Below, in pieces: positions 1-8,718 of a stretch of DNA of 64,000 nucleotides; position 1 is the first letter of the stretch; each line of letters starts with the position of its first letter. Both the position numbers and the translations under genes were made by a program. A model generated the notes under the pieces. It made no database searches, was not told the origin of the DNA, and was given only the letters and a program-made list of their open reading frames with translations. Origin of the DNA: Pseudodesulfovibrio alkaliphilus (lineage in GTDB: Bacteria; Desulfobacterota; Desulfovibrionia; Desulfovibrionales; Desulfovibrionaceae); contig NZ_WODC01000007.1 of assembly GCF_009729555.1 (NCBI RefSeq), forward strand, positions 124,001 through 188,000. Reading direction: 5' to 3'.

Positions 1-1660
1 CGAACCCTTTACCGTGCTCACCCGCTCTTGCCGCTTCAATGGCTGCATTGAGTGCCAGCAGGTTTGTTTGCCGGGCTATTTCTTCAACAATTGAAATCTT
101 GTCCGCAATACTCTTCATGGAGTTCACGGTCAGGGACACGGCTTTTCCACTCTCGTGAGCATCCGAGGCAGCCGTACGTGCTAGCTGGTCTGTTTCGCGA
201 GCGTTTTCAGCATTCTGGCTGATGTTGGCGGTCATTTCTTCCATGGAAGCCGTGACCTCTTCAATGGACGCGGCTTGTTCTGTGGCCCCCTGGGAGACGG
301 TCTGTGACGAAGCCGAAAGCTCCCCGCTGCCTGCTGCGATGCTCTCCGATGCGTGTTGAACCTCAAGGACAACACCCTTGAGCCTGTCCGCCATATCCTT
401 TAGCGTTCGGGCAAGAACTCCGATTTCATCTTTGTTGTTTATGTCTATTGAGTTGTCGATAAAGTCGCCTTGGGCAAGTTTCTCGGAAAAAGCGACCGCT
501 TTTCGAATTGGCAGGACGATGCCTCCTGCCAGGAACCAGATGGCGCCGCAACCGAGCAGGGCCAGTCCGCAGCCGATAATGATGTTGATGATGCTTTCAC
601 TACGCGTTGTCTGGATCATATCGTTTTCCAGTTGAATCGCGTCAGCGAAAACTATTGACCAGCTCGTTTCTATCAAAATAGCCCAAGGCATTCCGGTTCG
701 CCCCAGCTCGATCGGGGCCAAGACCTTGATCAGGTTGGCGCCTTCATCAATATCAACAATCGGTTTTCCTGCCTGCGTATTATCTATCAGGCTCTGCCAG
801 TCGCCCAGGCCAAGATCTTTAAGCGGGCGGCCAATGGAATTTGCATCGGCGCTGTTGGCGACAACTATGCCAAGGTTACTGATGACCATGGCCTTTGCAT
901 TGCCGTCGTAAAGCGACCTCGCAACTTCCTGGCAAAGCATCTGGACAAAATCAAGACGCAAATCCGTACCGCCGACGCCGAGAAACTTGCCATCCACCAC
1001 GATGGGTGCCGACATCGTGGTGAGCCATTCCTCCTTGCCCTGAACGATGTAAGGGAAGGGATCAAGTACATTCTCCCGCAGCCTCTCGCGTGGAGTCAAA
1101 TACCAGCCACCTTTGCGAACTCCGTTGGGGTGTGGGGATGCGTCCTCGTAGCCGACCAGGGCCTGACGGTCTATCATCCCACTTGCGTCTCGGTTCCAAT
1201 AGGTTACAAAACGTCCGGTCTCGTCGTGGCCTGTCTCACTTTTTCCCGCATGGAGCCTGTCATCGCCATCAAGCGCGTCTGGCTCCCATGCACTGTATGC
1301 GCCAAGGAAATCCCTGTTGTTTTCGAGCACCGTAAGGAGGATATTGCTGAAAGTTGTTCTTAAATCTAATTTTTGACTGATGTCTGTTGTTGTCCGGACG
1401 GCCTTGAAGGCGTCGGCGATGGTGCGGGCGCTGGCGATGTTCTCTTCGAATTTTGACTTGATGAATCCAGCCTCACGTTGTGCGACAGCGAGCAACATCT
1501 GATGTGTTTGTTTATTGACGAGTGCCTTGATTTCTTCCGAGATGCGATTATTGGAATTTCTCTGCGACAGAATTTGTATGCCGACGAGGATTGACACGGT
1601 CAGCAGCAAACAGATGCCTGCCATTAACACTATTTTCGTTTTTATTGATTTGAGGTGCAC
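1..1660 (-). CDS. Methyl-accepting chemotaxis protein (partial, C-terminus cut by window edge)
   Basis: This is a transmembrane chemoreceptor that passes ligand signals to CheA/CheW. The reading frame is open from a GTG at 1660 to the window start (553 codons) and has no stop in the window. The N-terminus is a short cytoplasmic stretch followed by a hydrophobic segment near residues 10-28. A periplasmic sensor of about 300 residues follows, with features of a double Cache domain (SAWEPDALDGDD, then FVTYWNRDASG). A second membrane segment reads IINIIIGCGLALLGCGAIWF. A HAMP region comes next, then the signalling helix, with NLLALNAAIEAARAGEHGKGF at the very edge. GTG was chosen because an AGGGGGA site lies just upstream; an ATG 12 codons later is possible. 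The gene stands alone. The ligand cannot be read from sequence. Confidence 0.93.
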   Translation of the reverse strand, partial: MHLKSIKTKIVLMAGICLLLTVSILVGIQILSQRNSNNRISEEIKALVNKQTHQMLLAVAQREAGFIKSKFEENIASARTIADAFKAVRTTTDISQKLDLRTTFSNILLTVLENNRDFLGAYSAWEPDALDGDDRLHAGKSETGHDETGRFVTYWNRDASGMIDRQALVGYEDASPHPNGVRKGGWYLTPRERLRENVLDPFPYIVQGKEEWLTTMSAPIVVDGKFLGVGGTDLRLDFVQMLCQEVARSLYDGNAKAMVISNLGIVVANSADANSIGRPLKDLGLGDWQSLIDNTQAGKPIVDIDEGANLIKVLAPIELGRTGMPWAILIETSWSIVFADAIQLENDMIQTTRSESIINIIIGCGLALLGCGAIWFLAGGIVLPIRKAVAFSEKLAQGDFIDNSIDINNKDEIGVLARTLKDMADRLKGVVLEVQHASESIAAGSGELSASSQTVSQGATEQAASIEEVTASMEEMTANISQNAENARETDQLARTAASDAHESGKAVSLTVNSMKSIADKISIVEEIARQTNLLALNAAIEAARAGEHGKGF

Positions 1661-1889
1661 GGGTTCCCCCTTTTTCAATTCTGGTTACACGAACTTTATA
1701 CTTCGTCTATTATAATTAAATAATTTGCTTCATTGCCGATGCCAGGCCGAAAGGGGGGAGGAGGGCACAGCCAGAAGAAGACGTAGAATAAATTTTTCCG
1801 TATAACATTTCAAAATCAAAAAGAAATGGGAAGGCAAAAAAGATCGTTCTGATTACGGTCGACAGCAAACGGAACGCAGGCGGAATGTG
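1661..1889. other. Intergenic region upstream of the chemoreceptor
   Basis: This AT-rich gap holds no credible gene. On the minus strand a TATAAT hexamer lies at 1714-1709, about 50 bases before the chemoreceptor start, but no good -35 element sits at the matching distance. I see no sigma-28 (FliA) consensus. The chemoreceptor promoter is probably here, but I cannot place it firmly. Confidence 0.4.
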
Positions 1890-1935
1890 AATACAATGAA
1901 AGATGGCTCCTTGCGGAGCCCTCTTTCATTGTATT
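1890..1935 (-). terminator. Long perfect hairpin after proC
   Basis: Inner stem GGCTCC/GGAGCC with a four-base loop is flanked by a 14-base outer stem (AATACAATGAAAGA paired with its complement). The whole covers 46 bases with only a small internal mismatch. It starts 12 bases beyond the proC stop. The outer arm is T-rich behind the inner stem on either strand, so it may end transcripts from both directions. There is no separate long U-tract. Confidence 0.7.
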
Positions 1936-1947
1936 TTGCTGGATGCG

Positions 1948-2745
1948 CTATTCGCCAAGCTCGACGCTGCGCAGATAAGACTCGAAGGCACCGTCGATGA
2001 TGGAGCCGCGCACGCCTTGGCGATCAAAGTGGGTCAGGGCGCGGATGGTGGTTCCGCCGGGCGAGGTGACCATCTCCCGAAGCTGGGTGATGGACAGGTC
2101 ACTCTCAGCGGCCAGCCGGGCCGAGCCGGAGAAGAGTCCCTTGACCATCTGAGTGGCCTGTGGCCGTGATAGTCCGAGGGCGACGGCAGACTCCACCAAG
2201 GCCTCCATGAAGTAGAAGACGTAGGCCGGGCCGGAGCCGATAACGCCGGTAAAGGCGTCGAAGAGCTTCTCGGGCAGGACGTGGACTTGGCCGATGCCCT
2301 CGAACAGACCGGGAATGGCCGAGCGCATCGCATCCGAAAGGTCATTGTCGTCCAGGCAGACGGCAAAAACACCTTCGCCCACCAAGGCTGGGGTGTTGGG
2401 CATGACGCGCACCACCGGGCACAGCCCCCCGGTCCAGTCCTTGAACATGGTCTGAGTGATGCCCGCGCAGATGGAGACGAGGCACTTGGAGCCGTCAAGC
2501 TCGGTGGCGATCTCCTTGACCAGGGGTTCCGCGTGCTGGGGCTTGACGGCCAGTATGACGATGTCGCACTCGCGCACCAGATTGTGGGGAGAGGCGTGAG
2601 CGATTAGACCGACCTCCTCGACCATGGCCTTGAGCCGGGCCGTGTCGTGGTCCACGCCGTGCAGGACCACATCGCGGGAGGCCAGCCCCCGGATGATGGC
2701 CGAACCCATGTTGCCAACACCGATGAACCCGATTTTACTGGGCAT
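1948..2745 (-). CDS. proC: Pyrroline-5-carboxylate reductase
   Basis: It catalyses the last step of proline synthesis, reducing pyrroline-5-carboxylate to proline with NAD(P)H in the cytoplasm. The 265-residue protein has the family's normal length. It opens with a Rossmann fold (IGFIGVGNMGSAIIRG). It carries the substrate-region motif GSGPAYVF near residue 168 and the C-terminal signature TSPGGTTIRALTHF. The ATG at 2745 overlaps the ndk stop (TAATG), so ndk and proC are translationally coupled. A strong hairpin follows the stop. Proline synthesis and nucleotide metabolism are unrelated functionally, so the pairing is probably just co-transcription. Confidence 0.96.
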   Translation of the reverse strand: MPSKIGFIGVGNMGSAIIRGLASRDVVLHGVDHDTARLKAMVEEVGLIAHASPHNLVRECDIVILAVKPQHAEPLVKEIATELDGSKCLVSICAGITQTMFKDWTGGLCPVVRVMPNTPALVGEGVFAVCLDDNDLSDAMRSAIPGLFEGIGQVHVLPEKLFDAFTGVIGSGPAYVFYFMEALVESAVALGLSRPQATQMVKGLFSGSARLAAESDLSITQLREMVTSPGGTTIRALTHFDRQGVRGSIIDGAFESYLRSVELGE

Positions 2746-3167
2746 TATCCCACCAATTCTTCCTTGTCGAAAAAGTAGGCCACCTCGGTCCTGGCGGTGT
2801 CTGGACCGTCGGAACCGTGGCAGGCATTGTTTTGGATGTTCTGGCCAAAGGCGGCGCGGATGGTACCGGGCGCGGCGTCAGCCGGGTTGGTGGCCCCCAT
2901 CAGGGCGCGGTACTTCTCGATGGCGTTCTCGCCTTCAAGGCAGGAGACCACCACCGGGCCGGAGATCATGTAGTCCACCAACTCGCCGAAGAAGGGGCGC
3001 TCCCTGTGCACGGCGTAGAAGCCCTCTGCCTTGGCGCGGTCCATGTGGATCATCTTCATCCCCTTGATGCGCAAGCCGGAGTCGGTGATCATCTTGAGGA
3101 TGTCGCCAATGAGGTTGCGCTCGACAGCGTCGGGTTTGATGATGGAAAAGGTCTGTTCGATAGCCAT
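2745..3167 (-). CDS. ndk: Nucleoside diphosphate kinase
   Basis: It transfers the gamma phosphate from ATP to other nucleoside diphosphates through a phosphohistidine. The 140 residues match the family length. The active-site motif NNACHGSDG is present, as is the N-terminal [16 protein letters not shown]. The start at 3167 (MAIEQTF) is preceded by AGGGAGG. A start 10 codons further upstream lacks such a site and would add an untypical tail. Its stop overlaps the proC start by one base. Confidence 0.97.
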   Translation of the reverse strand: MAIEQTFSIIKPDAVERNLIGDILKMITDSGLRIKGMKMIHMDRAKAEGFYAVHRERPFFGELVDYMISGPVVVSCLEGENAIEKYRALMGATNPADAAPGTIRAAFGQNIQNNACHGSDGPDTARTEVAYFFDKEELVG

Positions 3168-3244
3168 GTGGGCCTCCCTTGGGTTTGCAATGTACATGTG
3201 TCGGTCGTTTTTTGCCAGTGGCTCCGAAGGGCTGTCGATACAGC

Positions 3245-4039
3245 CTAGCAGAGCAGCATGCGGTCGGAAACGCCCTCGCCTCCGCGCAACTCGGAAAAAC
3301 GGCGAAGCAGATCCTCGACCTTGAGATTTTGTTTTTCCGCCCCGGCAATATCGAGCACGATTTCGCCGCGATGAAACATGACCAGCCGGTTGCCCAAGCT
3401 AATGGCCTGGGCCATGTTGTGGGTGACCATCAGGGCCGAAAGGTTCTGCGACTCGACAATCTCTGCGGTCAGGTCGAGCACCATGGCCCCTGTCTTTGGG
3501 TCCAGGGCGGCAGTATGCTCGTCGAGCAGCAGCAGACGGGGGCGCACCAGGGTGGCCATGAGCATGGTCAGGGCTTGGCGCTGCCCGCCGGAGAGCAGGC
3601 CGGTGGTGGTCTTGAGTCTGTCTTCAAGCCCCAGGCCCAATAGGGCGAGTTTCTCGCGAAACAGAGCTCGGTCGGCAGCCTTGACGCCAAGGCCCAGTCC
3701 CCGACGCTGGCCGCGTTTAAGCGCCATGGCCAGATTTTGCTCGATGGACGCACCTGCGCAGGTGCCAAGCAGTGGGTCCTGAAACACCCGGCCAATGAGC
3801 GAGGCTCTCCGATGCTCGGGCCAAGCCGTCACATCATCTCCGCCCAGCAGGATGCGCCCTCCGTCCAGGGGAAACGATCCGGCCAGGGCGTTGAGAAAGG
3901 TCGATTTTCCCGCGCCGTTGGAGCCGATGACGGTGATGAAATCGCCCTCGGCCATCTTCAGACTGATGTTGCTCAATGCCTTGATTTCATTAACGTCGCC
4001 TTTATGAAACGCCTTGGTGATGCCGGAAATGCGGATCAT
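3245..4039 (-). CDS. ABC transporter ATP-binding protein (TrpXYZ-type system)
   Basis: This is the ATPase of an importer whose permease and binding protein lie directly upstream. It is 264 residues long. Walker A is GSNGAGKST near residue 39, the signature is LSGGQRQAL and Walker B is [13 protein letters not shown]. The start overlaps the permease stop as ATGA at 4036-4039. The gene order (binding protein, permease, ATPase) matches the family of LivFGHM-like systems that includes streptococcal TrpXYZ. The substrate in this organism is unknown; tryptophan or another amino acid is a guess from that family. Confidence 0.92.
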   Translation of the reverse strand: MIRISGITKAFHKGDVNEIKALSNISLKMAEGDFITVIGSNGAGKSTFLNALAGSFPLDGGRILLGGDDVTAWPEHRRASLIGRVFQDPLLGTCAGASIEQNLAMALKRGQRRGLGLGVKAADRALFREKLALLGLGLEDRLKTTTGLLSGGQRQALTMLMATLVRPRLLLLDEHTAALDPKTGAMVLDLTAEIVESQNLSALMVTHNMAQAISLGNRLVMFHRGEIVLDIAGAEKQNLKVEDLLRRFSELRGGEGVSDRMLLC

Positions 4040-4944
4040 TTCACCCTCCCGGCCATGATGCGTTTCGTTCTGGCCTTGATCTGGGGCATGACCAGGGCGA
4101 TGACCACCAGCAGCGCGGTGATCAGGTTCAGATCGCTCGGAGTGATGGCGAAATCGCCAAGCCGCATCCCCAAGGCCAGGGCGATGGCCACACGGTAGAG
4201 AATGGAGCCGAGCAGAGCGGCGATCAGGGCGCGGGTGATGGTCTTGTGGCCGAACACGGTCTCGCCGATGATGACCGAGGCCAGCCCGGCGATAATGGTC
4301 CCAACCCCCATGTTCACGTCAGCCGCGCCTTGATTCTGGGCCACCAGGGCACCCGAGGCGGCCACCAGGGCGTTTGACAGGCCCACGCCGAAAATGATGA
4401 TGGTGTCGGTGTTCACGCCCTGACTGGTGATCATCTGCTTGTTGTCGCCCGTGGCCAGGAAGGCGAGACCCAGCTCGGTATGCAGGAACCAGACGAGCAC
4501 GGCCAGAGCGGCCACGCAGACAAGGCCGAAAAGCAGGGGCGTGGAAACATGCGGCATAAGCCCGCTTGCTGCGGCGAACCAGTCCACCACCGTATCCTGG
4601 CCGAGCAGGGTCATGTTTGGCCGCCCCATGATGCGCAGGTTGATGGAGTAGAGCGCAATCATGGTCAGGATGGATGCCAGCAGATGGAGTATCCTGAACT
4701 TGGTGTTGAGCACGCCTGTGACGGCTCCTGCCATGAATCCGGCCCCAGAGGCCATGAGCACGGCCAGGACCGGGGGATGACCGGCAGTGATGGCCACTGC
4801 CGAAACCGAGGCCCCCAACGGCAGACTGCCGTCCACGGTCAGGTCCGGGAAATCGAGCACCCGGAAGGTCAGGTAGACGCCGACCACCATAAGGCCGTAG
4901 GCGAATCCCTGTTCGATGGCGCCGAGGAGTGCATAGCTGGTCAT
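4036..4944 (-). CDS. ABC transporter permease (TrpY/LivH-like)
   Basis: This integral membrane subunit is predicted at 302 residues with eight to ten hydrophobic segments. The conserved family stretch FRVLDFPDLTVDGSLPLGAS lies near residue 29, at the first cytoplasm-to-membrane turn. I chose ATG 4944 (MTSYALLGAIEQ) because the frame further upstream would run through a perfect intercistronic hairpin (5001-5028) and encode an Arg/Trp-rich tail unlike the family. The Shine-Dalgarno is weak (TTGGGAT). Its stop overlaps the ATPase start. Confidence 0.9.
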   Translation of the reverse strand: MTSYALLGAIEQGFAYGLMVVGVYLTFRVLDFPDLTVDGSLPLGASVSAVAITAGHPPVLAVLMASGAGFMAGAVTGVLNTKFRILHLLASILTMIALYSINLRIMGRPNMTLLGQDTVVDWFAAASGLMPHVSTPLLFGLVCVAALAVLVWFLHTELGLAFLATGDNKQMITSQGVNTDTIIIFGVGLSNALVAASGALVAQNQGAADVNMGVGTIIAGLASVIIGETVFGHKTITRALIAALLGSILYRVAIALALGMRLGDFAITPSDLNLITALLVVIALVMPQIKARTKRIMAGRVK

Positions 4945-5000
4945 GTGGTATCCCAAGGTCTGCGGCCCGCCCCAGCGGACCAAGTGAACCGAACAACGAA

Positions 5001-5028
5001 CAAGGCGCGTTGCGGACAACGCGCCTTG
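5001..5028 (-). terminator. Intercistronic hairpin between binding protein and permease
   Basis: There is a perfect 11-bp stem (CAAGGCGCGTT with its complement) and a six-base loop, in the gap between the binding-protein stop (5060) and the permease start (4944). On the minus strand it is followed by a T-rich TTCGTTGTTCGG. It could act as a leaky terminator or as a 3' stabiliser that keeps the binding-protein message more abundant than the membrane subunits, as is common for ABC importers. Confidence 0.65.
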
Positions 5029-5059
5029 TATACTGTTGGCGTCAAATACGCAAATGCGA

Positions 5060-6010
5060 CTACTCGACGACCTTGGCGGCCCGGGTGATGGTGGCTTCGG
5101 GCAGAGTCACTCCCATGGCAGCGGCCGCCTTGGTGTTGACGTGCAGGTTGAGATCTTCGAGAAACTCCACGGGCATGTCGCCTGGGGCCACGCCCTCGAC
5201 GAGAATCCTGTAAGCCATGTCGCCGGTTTGAAGCCCCATTTTGTAGTAGTCCACGGCCACGGCCGCGATGGCTCCGCGATCCACGGAATCCACATCCGCG
5301 GCGATAAGCGGCAATCGGGTCTGGGTGCAGACCTTGACGGCCGACTCCAGGGCGGAGACAGCAGTGTTGTCGGTGGGGATGTAAATCACGTCGGCCCGGC
5401 CCACAAGACTCCTGACCGCCTGAAACACGCCGCTGGAGTTGGCGATAGTCGCGCCCTGAACGACGAGGCCCGCCTTGGCGGCCTCTTCGGTCAGCTTGTC
5501 CACCAGGACCACTGAGTTGGGCTCGCCTGCGTTGTAGATGACGCCGATGGTCTTGGCCGAAGGCGCTATCTCGAGGATCAGGGCCACATGCTGGTCCATG
5601 GGGCTGAAATCGGACATGCCGGTGACGTTGCCGCCGCCGGAATTCTGCAAATCCTTGACCAGTCCGGCAGAAACGGGGTCGGTCACGCCGGTAAAAAGGA
5701 TGGGTATGTCCTGAATCTTCTGGGCTGCGGCCTGTGCGCCGGGAGTCGCGATAGCCAACACCAGGTCAGGCTTTTCGCCCTTGATCTGATTGACGATCTG
5801 GATGTTGGTGCCCATGTTGCCCTGGGCGATGTGGACATTAAAGACGACTTCCGCCCCTCGATCCCTGAGGCGGTCGGCAACCCCCTGGCGCATGGCGTCC
5901 AGGGCGGGATGCTCGACGATCTGGGTCACTGAAACCGTGTACGAACCGGCCGCCAAGGCGTTGGCAGCCAGCAGACACAGTGCGGCCACGGTCAGAAGAA
6001 GACGTGTCAT
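5060..6010 (-). CDS. ABC transporter substrate-binding protein (ABC_sub_bind / TrpX family)
   Basis: This is a periplasmic ligand-binding protein of 316 residues. The signal peptide runs MTRLLLTVAALCLLAANALA with an Ala-X-Ala cleavage site and no lipobox cysteine, so it should be soluble in the periplasm. Two Rossmann-like lobes follow; the stretches PDLVLAIATPGAQAA, ILFTGVTDPVSAGLV and DVIYIPTDNTAVSALE are typical of the family. The start at 6010 has GGAGG seven bases upstream. It is the first gene of a three-gene importer operon, separated from the permease by a hairpin. Confidence 0.92.
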   Translation of the reverse strand: MTRLLLTVAALCLLAANALAAGSYTVSVTQIVEHPALDAMRQGVADRLRDRGAEVVFNVHIAQGNMGTNIQIVNQIKGEKPDLVLAIATPGAQAAAQKIQDIPILFTGVTDPVSAGLVKDLQNSGGGNVTGMSDFSPMDQHVALILEIAPSAKTIGVIYNAGEPNSVVLVDKLTEEAAKAGLVVQGATIANSSGVFQAVRSLVGRADVIYIPTDNTAVSALESAVKVCTQTRLPLIAADVDSVDRGAIAAVAVDYYKMGLQTGDMAYRILVEGVAPGDMPVEFLEDLNLHVNTKAAAAMGVTLPEATITRAAKVVE

Positions 6011-6035
6011 GGGGGCCTCCAAAAGGGAATTTTGA

Positions 6036-6063
6036 CGGATAGTGGCCCCTGGAACCACGTCAA
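6036..6063 (-). promoter_or_regulatory. Possible sigma-70 promoter for the ABC importer operon
   Basis: On the minus strand TTGACG (6063-6058) and TATCCG (6041-6036) are separated by 16 bases. The predicted transcript would start about 20 bases before the ribosome-binding region of the binding-protein gene. The fliM terminator lies just upstream, so a new promoter is expected here. The -10 match is only moderate. Confidence 0.4.
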
Positions 6064-6091
6064 GTCAAGGTGTATCACCCTGTGCTGAATC

Positions 6092-6111
6092 AAAAGGCCG
6101 CGTGAGCGGCC
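6092..6111 (-). terminator. Intrinsic terminator of fliM
   Basis: On the minus strand the stem GGCCGC, loop TCAC and GCGGCC are followed by TTTTGATT. It lies 26 bases beyond the fliM stop. It isolates fliM from the ABC importer operon downstream. Confidence 0.85.
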
Positions 6112-6136
6112 CCTTGATCGCCATCGGCGGGTCTGA

Positions 6137-7114
6137 TCAGAAGCGGATTTCCTCTTCCTTGACCACCCGGAAGGATTTGTTGCCCTTGACCCGGCCCGGC
6201 AACCCCTGAAATTTGCGCACACCCTCGATTTCGGCCTCAAGCAGTTCATCCTCGTCGGTGTCGAGCAGGATGATGTCGCCTTCCTGAAGATAGAGCAACT
6301 GGCGGCCGCTGATGGTCGTGCGTCCCATGCGCACCACCATCTCCACCGGGGTTTCCATAAGCCGCTCCTTGAAGCGGTTGATCCAGACATGGTCCACCTC
6401 AAGCCTCTCGGACTGGAAGGAGGCGTGCAGCTTGGACCGGATGGGCTCCATGGTGGCGTAGGGCAGACAGACGACGAGGGAACCGATGGCGTTCTCAAGC
6501 TCCACCTCGAAAGTGATCACGATGACCACGTCCGACGGCGGCACGATGGCAGCAAACTGGGGATTGACCTCGGTGCGGATCATCTCCACATGCACTTCGT
6601 GCACAGGCTTCCAGGATTCCTCCATGTTGGCCAGGGCGATCTTGACCACGCGCTCGACAATGGCCTGCTCTATGGGCGTGAAGTCGCGTCCCTCCACCTT
6701 GGGCTGGCTGCCTGCGCCGCCGAAAAAGTTCTCCACCAGGGCGAAGACAAGACGGGAATCCACCACAAGCAGGGCGTTGCCGCGCAGGGGGTCCATTTTG
6801 AAGATGGAGATGGAAGTGGGCACGGGCAGGGAGCGCATGAAATCGCCAAACTTGGACATGTCGATGGAAATCGGGTTGATGTCCACCCGCTTGCGCATGG
6901 TGTTGGCCAATGCGTTGGTGCACAGCCGGGCAAAGCGGTCGTTGACGATCTCAAGGACGGGCATGCGGCCCCGAATGATCCTGTCCTGATTGGCCAGGTC
7001 AAAGGACACAACCCCGGAGTCGTCCTCCGGTATCTCCGTCTCAGTCTCGACATCCCCCCCGGAAAGGCCCCGGAGCAGGGCATCCACTTCGTCTTGTTCG
7101 AGGATTTTACTCAT
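6137..7114 (-). CDS. fliM: Flagellar motor switch protein FliM
   Basis: FliM is a C-ring component of the flagellar motor. It binds phosphorylated CheY and, with FliG and FliN, sets rotation direction. The protein is 325 residues, typical for the family. The N-terminal CheY-binding segment is ILEQDEVDALLRGL. A CheC-like middle domain follows, and the C-terminal SpoA domain spans about residues 240-320 (TPVEMVVRMGRTTISGRQLL). I chose the ATG at 7114 because it puts the CheY-binding motif at the N-terminus and has AGAGG upstream; an in-frame extension to 7198 adds 28 unrelated residues. It is a lone flagellar gene here, with a sigma-54-like site about 285 bases upstream. Confidence 0.96.
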   Translation of the reverse strand: MSKILEQDEVDALLRGLSGGDVETETEIPEDDSGVVSFDLANQDRIIRGRMPVLEIVNDRFARLCTNALANTMRKRVDINPISIDMSKFGDFMRSLPVPTSISIFKMDPLRGNALLVVDSRLVFALVENFFGGAGSQPKVEGRDFTPIEQAIVERVVKIALANMEESWKPVHEVHVEMIRTEVNPQFAAIVPPSDVVIVITFEVELENAIGSLVVCLPYATMEPIRSKLHASFQSERLEVDHVWINRFKERLMETPVEMVVRMGRTTISGRQLLYLQEGDIILLDTDEDELLEAEIEGVRKFQGLPGRVKGNKSFRVVKEEEIRF

Positions 7115-7397
7115 CTGGGAAAAGCCTCTTTCATCGACCGGCTTGGCGGCCCGCTTGCTCCCGGCCACGCCGGAATTTTGAACATCGTGAAACGACAAGC
7201 AAAAAACGGGCCTGATTCATCGCCTGATTTCTGCAGATCGTCGGTTACGTTGTATATTCCTGTTACACACGGCCTCGCTGGATGGCAAGAGGCGACTGCC
7301 GGGCAACATCGAATTTCCTGGATAAAGTCTACAGAATCTCCAGAACATCGCCGCACAAGGCGTACATTCGACAATATGCACTGCATTACAGGCTGTT
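7115..7397 (-). other. Long leader region upstream of fliM
   Basis: About 280 bases lie between the sigma-54-like element and the fliM start, without a convincing gene on either strand. If the element is real this is an unusually long untranslated leader for fliM. I see no clear riboswitch-like structure in it. Confidence 0.4.
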
Positions 7398-7412
7398 GCA
7401 AACGAAGCGCCA
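7398..7412 (-). promoter_or_regulatory. Sigma-54 (RpoN)-like promoter upstream of fliM
   Basis: The minus strand reads TGGCGC-TTCGT-TTGC. It has the invariant GG and GC doublets at the -24/-12 spacing and matches the consensus TGGCAC-N5-TTGC at all but one of the ten fixed positions. Flagellar genes in many proteobacteria are RpoN-dependent, which fits fliM being the next gene. The distance to the fliM start is about 285 bases, so it could be chance. Confidence 0.5.
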
Positions 7413-7470
7413 GTTGAACGAAAGCCGGGAGATGTCAAATCGCTAAGGATTGGAAGACTGGACGATTGGA

Positions 7471-8700
7471 TTACTCGGCGGCAAGCTCGGAAAGGGGAAG
7501 CAGCCTGATCTGGACATTTTTTCTGGCAGACCATTGGCTGAGGGCGGCCAGAGTTTCCGGATAGGGGTGGCCGATGGCAATGGCCGACCCTTTTTTGAGG
7601 GCCACATTTTCCGCCTTGCGCAGTTGCAGGGTGATGGCAGAAACGTCCCTGACATTGTCCAGGAAGATGTCGCGTTCGTAAAAGGGAACCCCGATCTCGC
7701 GGGCCGTTGCGCGGGCAACGCTTTTTGGGGTTGTCAGGCTGTCGAGGAAAAAGAGTCCGCGCCGTTTCAATTCGGCCAGAGCCACCTGCATCCCCGGGGC
7801 GTGGGCAGTGAATTTGGACCCCATGTGGTTGTTGACGCCGATGGCGTCTGGAATGCGGTCGAGATTCTCAGTCATGCGCTGCCGGATCATCTCTTCGGAC
7901 ATGGTGGTGAAAAGAGCGTCCTTCCCAGGATCGTATGCCGGATAACCCATGGGTTCCATGGGAAAATGAACAATAAGGTCATGTCCCGAACTCCTGATGA
8001 GCCGGACCGCTTCCCTGGTCTGGCTGGCGTTTGGCCACACAGCCAGAGTCACGGGGAAATCCAAGCCGAGGAGTCCCTTGAGAACGCGGATGTCCTCACC
8101 GATGTCGTCGATGACGATGGCCATGCACGGTCCGCTGGCCTTGGGGCGCGGCAGGGCCATCGGGACAATCTCCAGAAGCAGGCGGTGGGAAACCAAGCCG
8201 TTGATGGAGATGGTCGCCTCGGTCTCTCCGGCCTCGGCCAGCAGAGCCTCGGGCACACGCATTTGAAGGCGTTGCCCCAAGGCATCGAGAAAGGCGTGGC
8301 GCTCCTTGCATGGAGGAATCTGGAGAACCTGATAGTGGTAGGGGCGCCCGTCGAGTTTGCGAAGCTCCACATCCAGAAGATCCAGGCCGGACATGTTCAT
8401 GCCGCTTGCCCGCATGGCCTCGATGATGGCCAGATCGGCCTGTCGGACCTTGTCCTCCATGCCGCCAGCGGGGTCTTCCTCGAAAACCTTGGGCTGCGGT
8501 GTAGGCTGGATCGCTCCGACCCGGGTGGACATGATGTCCGGCGGGGTGTCGTCGGTCAGGATGTAATAGCCCAGCGCCAGCAGACCGACAACGCCAAGGA
8601 CAAAGAACAACACAAGTGGGCCGGGCCGGTACAGCTTTCTCAGAAGGCTGTCCGAACCGGGCCCTTGCTTTCCGGTGTCGTCCCTGGATTGCTCGTCCAT
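7471..8700 (-). CDS. Divergent polysaccharide deacetylase family protein (YibQ-like, DUF610)
   Basis: This predicted envelope protein of 409 residues is related to polysaccharide deacetylases. The N-terminus is charged and cytoplasmic, followed by one membrane anchor near residues 31-51 (LVLFFVLGVVGLLALGYYIL). The catalytic-like domain starts at CMAIVIDDIGED with the Asp-Asp pair. It continues with DLIVHFPMEPMGYP, GVNNHMGSKFT and FFLDSLTTPKSVA, all typical of the DUF610 family. It is the third gene of an EnvC-like, S41 protease, YibQ-like series, an arrangement found in many proteobacteria and linked to peptidoglycan remodelling. The actual substrate is not established. Confidence 0.88.
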   Translation of the reverse strand: MDEQSRDDTGKQGPGSDSLLRKLYRPGPLVLFFVLGVVGLLALGYYILTDDTPPDIMSTRVGAIQPTPQPKVFEEDPAGGMEDKVRQADLAIIEAMRASGMNMSGLDLLDVELRKLDGRPYHYQVLQIPPCKERHAFLDALGQRLQMRVPEALLAEAGETEATISINGLVSHRLLLEIVPMALPRPKASGPCMAIVIDDIGEDIRVLKGLLGLDFPVTLAVWPNASQTREAVRLIRSSGHDLIVHFPMEPMGYPAYDPGKDALFTTMSEEMIRQRMTENLDRIPDAIGVNNHMGSKFTAHAPGMQVALAELKRRGLFFLDSLTTPKSVARATAREIGVPFYERDIFLDNVRDVSAITLQLRKAENVALKKGSAIAIGHPYPETLAALSQWSARKNVQIRLLPLSELAAE

Positions 8701-8718
8701 CGGGAAACGTGTCGTCCT

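Noticed and set aside
5029-5059. Permease start further upstream (5019 or beyond)
   Set aside because: The frame would read through the intercistronic hairpin and give a tail unlike the family.
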